Of a stretch of 7,658 bases of DNA, positions 5,449-7,658 are shown in pieces. Numbering within the stretch: the first letter of the stretch is position 1; each line of letters begins with the position of its first letter. The translations under genes were made by a program, and so were the position numbers. The stretch comes from Verrucomicrobiales bacterium (GTDB lineage Bacteria > Verrucomicrobiota > Verrucomicrobiia > Limisphaerales > SXQI01). Under the pieces are notes generated by a model. The model did not search any database. It was not told the origin of the DNA and worked only from the letters and a program-made list of their open reading frames with translations. The stretch spans positions 1 to 7,658 of the forward strand of contig SXQI01000075.1 in the NCBI GenBank assembly GCA_005793025.1. Direction: 5' to 3'.

Positions 5449-6411
5449 TCAACTCGTGCGCCCGCCTTTAAATTCAAACAGCGAAGTGACCGACGAATTA
5501 CTATGAATCCGCTTGATGGCTTCGCCCAACAAACCTGCAACTGACAAGGTCGTAATGTTCACCCCGTCAATCTCAGGGCGGAGAACCGTATCAGTTGTGA
5601 TTAATTCGTCAATACATGATTTTTTAAGCCGCTCGATCCCCAAGTCGTTGAGGATGGCATGCGACACGCAGGCGATGATCTTCTCCGCGCCTTCCGCGCG
5701 CAATAAGCCTGCTGCAGCCGTCAAGGTGCCCGCTGTTTCGGTCAAATCATCGACCATTAACACGGTTTTTCCCCGAATCTCTCCGATGACCGTTACTGAT
5801 TCGACCTCGGTGGCACTTTTCCTTTGCTTAGCAACGATGGCCAACCCGGCCCCGAGAAATTGCGAGTATGCGTGCGCCATTTTCAGGCCGCCGACATCGG
5901 GACTGACGACGACTAAATTCTCCAAACGCTTCGCCTTCAGGTATTCGAACATCACCGGAGACGCATAGAGGTGATCGACAGGGATATCGAAGAACCCTTG
6001 GATTTGCTGGGCGTGCAAATCCATCGTCAACACCCGATTGGCTCCCGCTGCGACAAGAAGGTTTGCCACTAATTTTGCAGTGATCGGGACTCGAGGTTGA
6101 TCTTTGCGATCCTGACGAGCATAACCGTAGAAAGGTAACACTGCCGTGATCCTCAACGCGCTGGCTCGGCGCAGAGCATCCATCATGATGAACATCTCCA
6201 TCAAATGATGGTTCGTCGGTGGGCTCGTGGACTGGACGATGAATACATCCTGACCCCGGACGTTCTCGTCAATTTTGACGAAGGTTTCGCCATCGGGAAA
6301 CGCGCTGACTGTGCACTTCCCAAGCTCAATGCCGATCGACTGAGCGATCGCGTTTGCCAACCGTTGGTTTGATGTTCCAGAAAAAATTTTCACGTCGAAC
6401 GAGCTCCGCAA
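5449..6411 (-). CDS. prs: Ribose-phosphate pyrophosphokinase (PRPP synthetase)
   Basis: Prs transfers pyrophosphate from ATP to ribose 5-phosphate, making PRPP for purine, pyrimidine, NAD, histidine and tryptophan synthesis. The 320-residue product has normal class I length. Markers are VSAFPDGETFVKIDENVRG (35-53), PFYGYARQDRKDQPRVPI (93-110), the metal-binding DLHAQQIQGFF (131-141), VVVSPDVGGLKMA (167-179), and the catalytic flexible-loop residues near KQRK (195-198). The PRPP loop is VDDLTETAGTL (220-230), in which Glu225 replaces the Asp usual in DDxxDTxGT. The start is probably TTG 6411, which has TGAGGA six bases upstream. The in-frame GTG at 6393 would give the more conventional N-terminus MKIFSGT, with GGAG ten bases before it. 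The gene heads the prs-rplY-pth cluster. Confidence 0.96.
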   Translation of the reverse strand: MRSSFDVKIFSGTSNQRLANAIAQSIGIELGKCTVSAFPDGETFVKIDENVRGQDVFIVQSTSPPTNHHLMEMFIMMDALRRASALRITAVLPFYGYARQDRKDQPRVPITAKLVANLLVAAGANRVLTMDLHAQQIQGFFDIPVDHLYASPVMFEYLKAKRLENLVVVSPDVGGLKMAHAYSQFLGAGLAIVAKQRKSATEVESVTVIGEIRGKTVLMVDDLTETAGTLTAAAGLLRAEGAEKIIACVSHAILNDLGIERLKKSCIDELITTDTVLRPEIDGVNITTLSVAGLLGEAIKRIHSNSSVTSLFEFKGGRTS

Positions 6412-6417
6412 CCAGTA

Positions 6418-6423
6418 TCCTCA
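6418..6423 (-). promoter_or_regulatory. Ribosome-binding site favouring the prs TTG start
   Basis: TGAGGA on the minus strand lies six bases before TTG 6411, better spaced than the GGAG (6407-6404) that would serve GTG 6393. This site is the main reason to prefer the longer form; family alignment alone would favour the shorter one. Confidence 0.5.
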
Positions 6424-6447
6424 CCATCAAAGGTCAAAACATAAAGA

Positions 6448-6463
6448 CCACCGGTTAAGGTGG
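6448..6463 (-). repeat. Short inverted repeat in the prs leader
   Basis: CCACC and GGTGG (6448-6452 and 6459-6463) form a five-bp stem with a six-base loop. On the minus strand TCTTTATGTTTTG follows, which is T-rich but interrupted. It could be a weak terminator for the transporter gene or a leader hairpin; it could also be chance. Confidence 0.3.
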
Positions 6464-6478
6464 CGATTTCGAGTCAGA

Positions 6479-6506
6479 ACTGTAACAAAGCGTCCACCTA
6501 CGACAA
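6479..6506 (-). promoter_or_regulatory. Possible prs promoter (weak)
   Basis: TTGTCG (6506-6501), a 16-base spacer and TACAGT (6484-6479) resemble a sigma-70 promoter at a plausible distance before prs. Three of six bases in the -35 and four of six in the -10 match, so this is tentative. Confidence 0.22.
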
Positions 6507-6511
6507 GCACA

Positions 6512-6539
6512 GATTTTGGATTCGCCGGGTTCCAAAATC
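6512..6539 (-). repeat. 9-bp inverted repeat downstream of the transporter gene
   Basis: Positions 6512-6520 and 6531-6539 are perfect reverse complements around a ten-base GC-rich loop, starting 26 nt after the transporter stop codon. The stem is fairly A/T-rich and is followed on the minus strand by TGTGCTTG, with no T run. A 3'-end-stabilising hairpin or U-tract-less terminator is possible. Confidence 0.5.
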
Positions 6540-6565
6540 CATCGCAGAGTCCTGTTAAAGGTCGA

Positions 6566-7658
6566 TCAAGCGGTCGTGGGTCGCTCGTCTTGGATGTAGG
6601 TTTTTTCTTTGTAGCGGATGGCTACAAAGACGAAAATGACCGCAGTAACGAGCATAAGCACCGTGAAAAAATTATAATAGGAAGCACCCGCAAGTTTGGA
6701 GGTGCCATCGGAATTCTGGATGTATCGGTTCACTAGAGCCGTGAAGACGTTCCCCAACGACACTGAGAGCAGGTAGAAGCTCATCACGACACTCTTCATG
6801 CGTTTGGGTGCCTGAGTGTAGGAGAATTCCAAAGCGGTGATCGAAACCATCACCTCAGCCCCGGTGATGAGAGCGAAAGCTAGAACTTGCCATCCGAGGG
6901 ATGGTTTTGCTCCGGCAGCGATCTGGGTTTCAATCCATGCTGGAACGAGGAAACAGGTTGCTGTGAGAAATAATCCTAAACCAATTTTACGCAACGGAGT
7001 GAGCTTGAACACTCGGTTAATCGCGGGATAAATCGCATAGTTGAAAATGGGAATAAAGCTCAACGTAAAAATAGGATTCAGCACTTGAATCTGCGAGGGG
7101 AGCGGTTTCCAGCCGAGGAAATTGAGATCTAAATGAGACGCTTGAAGCACCCAAGCCGAAGCAGTTTGATCCCAGAGTGACCAAAAAATAGCGATAAATA
7201 AGTAGATGATCACCAACTTCCCTACGGAAGCCATCCCCTCTTTGCTAAACGACTCACGCAAAAATGCGCTTCCACCCGGTGGGATATGGATGAACACCCG
7301 ACGCCCCATCCAAAATACAAATGTGGCTAACATCATCAGAAACCCCGGCAGGCCGAAAGCCCAAGTGGGTCCCCAATGTTCCAGCATCCAAGGAATGAGG
7401 AGTGTGCTGAAGCTAGAGCCGAAGTTGATCGAAAAATAAAACCAACCAAACACCCTCGATAACAAATGTTGGTTGGAGGCTCCGAACTGGTCGCCCACAT
7501 GGGCCGATACACAAGGTTTGATCCCTCCTGAACCGATGGCGATGAGTGTCAAACCGACAATCATCCCAAACCGAGTGTGATCCCATGCGAGGTATAAGGG
7601 GCCTGCACAATAAACCATTGATAACAGCAGGATCGTGCGGTATTTGCCTAAAAAGGCG
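6566..7658 (-). CDS. POT/PTR2-family proton-coupled oligopeptide transporter (partial, N-terminus beyond right edge)
   Basis: This inner-membrane major-facilitator protein probably imports di- or tripeptides with protons. The frame stays open to the window edge: before the internal Met at 7618 it reads AFLGKYRTILLLS, the family's conserved cytoplasmic segment after TM2, so the Met is not the start. About 363 residues are visible and perhaps 70-90 are missing, including the ExxERFxYY motif of TM1. Seen are GSGGIKPCVSAHVGDQF (from about 7534), the signature FYFSINFGS (about 7441-7415), the TM7-like WSLWDQTASAW, and a TM10-like GAEVMVSITALEFSYTQAP containing the conserved Glu. About ten hydrophobic segments can be counted, ending in a charged C-terminus (RYKEKTYIQDERPTTA). 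It precedes prs by 154 nt with inverted repeats between, so it is probably a separate unit. Substrate range cannot be read from sequence; nitrate and other substrates occur in this superfamily. Confidence 0.93.
   Translation of the reverse strand, partial: AFLGKYRTILLLSMVYCAGPLYLAWDHTRFGMIVGLTLIAIGSGGIKPCVSAHVGDQFGASNQHLLSRVFGWFYFSINFGSSFSTLLIPWMLEHWGPTWAFGLPGFLMMLATFVFWMGRRVFIHIPPGGSAFLRESFSKEGMASVGKLVIIYLFIAIFWSLWDQTASAWVLQASHLDLNFLGWKPLPSQIQVLNPIFTLSFIPIFNYAIYPAINRVFKLTPLRKIGLGLFLTATCFLVPAWIETQIAAGAKPSLGWQVLAFALITGAEVMVSITALEFSYTQAPKRMKSVVMSFYLLSVSLGNVFTALVNRYIQNSDGTSKLAGASYYNFFTVLMLVTAVIFVFVAIRYKEKTYIQDERPTTA

Noticed and set aside
5513..5968. 151-codon plus-strand open frame
   Set aside because: It is antisense to the well-conserved catalytic region of prs, with no domain and no separate signals.
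1..7658. CRISPR array, tRNA, rRNA, insertion sequence or undescribed defence or biosynthetic system
   Set aside because: I saw no regularly spaced repeats, cloverleaf sequences, transposase motifs or clusters of unknown genes; almost all sequence is accounted for by recognised families.

Overview
This window is a compact block of bacterial housekeeping genes, all on the minus strand. It reads from a peptide transporter at the right edge, through prs-rplY-pth-rpsF-ssb-rplI, to prfB-trpC and a secreted esterase cut by the left edge. Gene order and protein features suggest a member of the PVC group, most likely Verrucomicrobiota. That placement is inference: no rRNA or other taxonomic marker is present.

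From right to left: (1) 7658-6566 is a POT/PTR2-family proton-coupled oligopeptide transporter whose N-terminus lies outside the window. (2) A 154-nt gap holds two small inverted repeats, then prs (PRPP synthetase) with a probable TTG start. (3) rplY (L25/CTC type) follows after a 103-nt leader with some pairing potential. A perfect 12-bp hairpin separates it from pth. (4) pth, rpsF, ssb and rplI are tightly packed; pth and rpsF overlap by GTGA. rpsR, usually found between ssb and rplI, is missing. The run ends in a clear Rho-independent terminator at about 2466-2500. (5) prfB (RF2) and trpC form the next unit, with trpC's Shine-Dalgarno overlapping prfB's stop codon. (6) Downstream is a Tat-exported SGNH/GDSL hydrolase, cut by the window edge.

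The most informative feature is the classical RF2 programmed +1 frameshift site, GGAGG-TTT-CTT-TGA-C. The true prfB start is ATG at 2408, in a different frame from the main ORF. A 23-codon leader runs into an in-frame UGA, and a +1 shift joins it to the 360-residue body, giving a 383-residue RF2. A naive annotation would start the gene at TTG 2452 with a wrong N-terminus, or call a truncated gene.

The genes share a theme of protein synthesis: two large-subunit proteins (L25, L9), one small-subunit protein (S6), peptidyl-tRNA hydrolase for recycling, RF2 for termination, SSB for DNA replication, and PRPP synthetase supplying nucleotide, histidine and tryptophan synthesis. TrpC uses a product derived from PRPP. 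I saw no mobile element, CRISPR array, tRNA, rRNA or undescribed multi-gene system.
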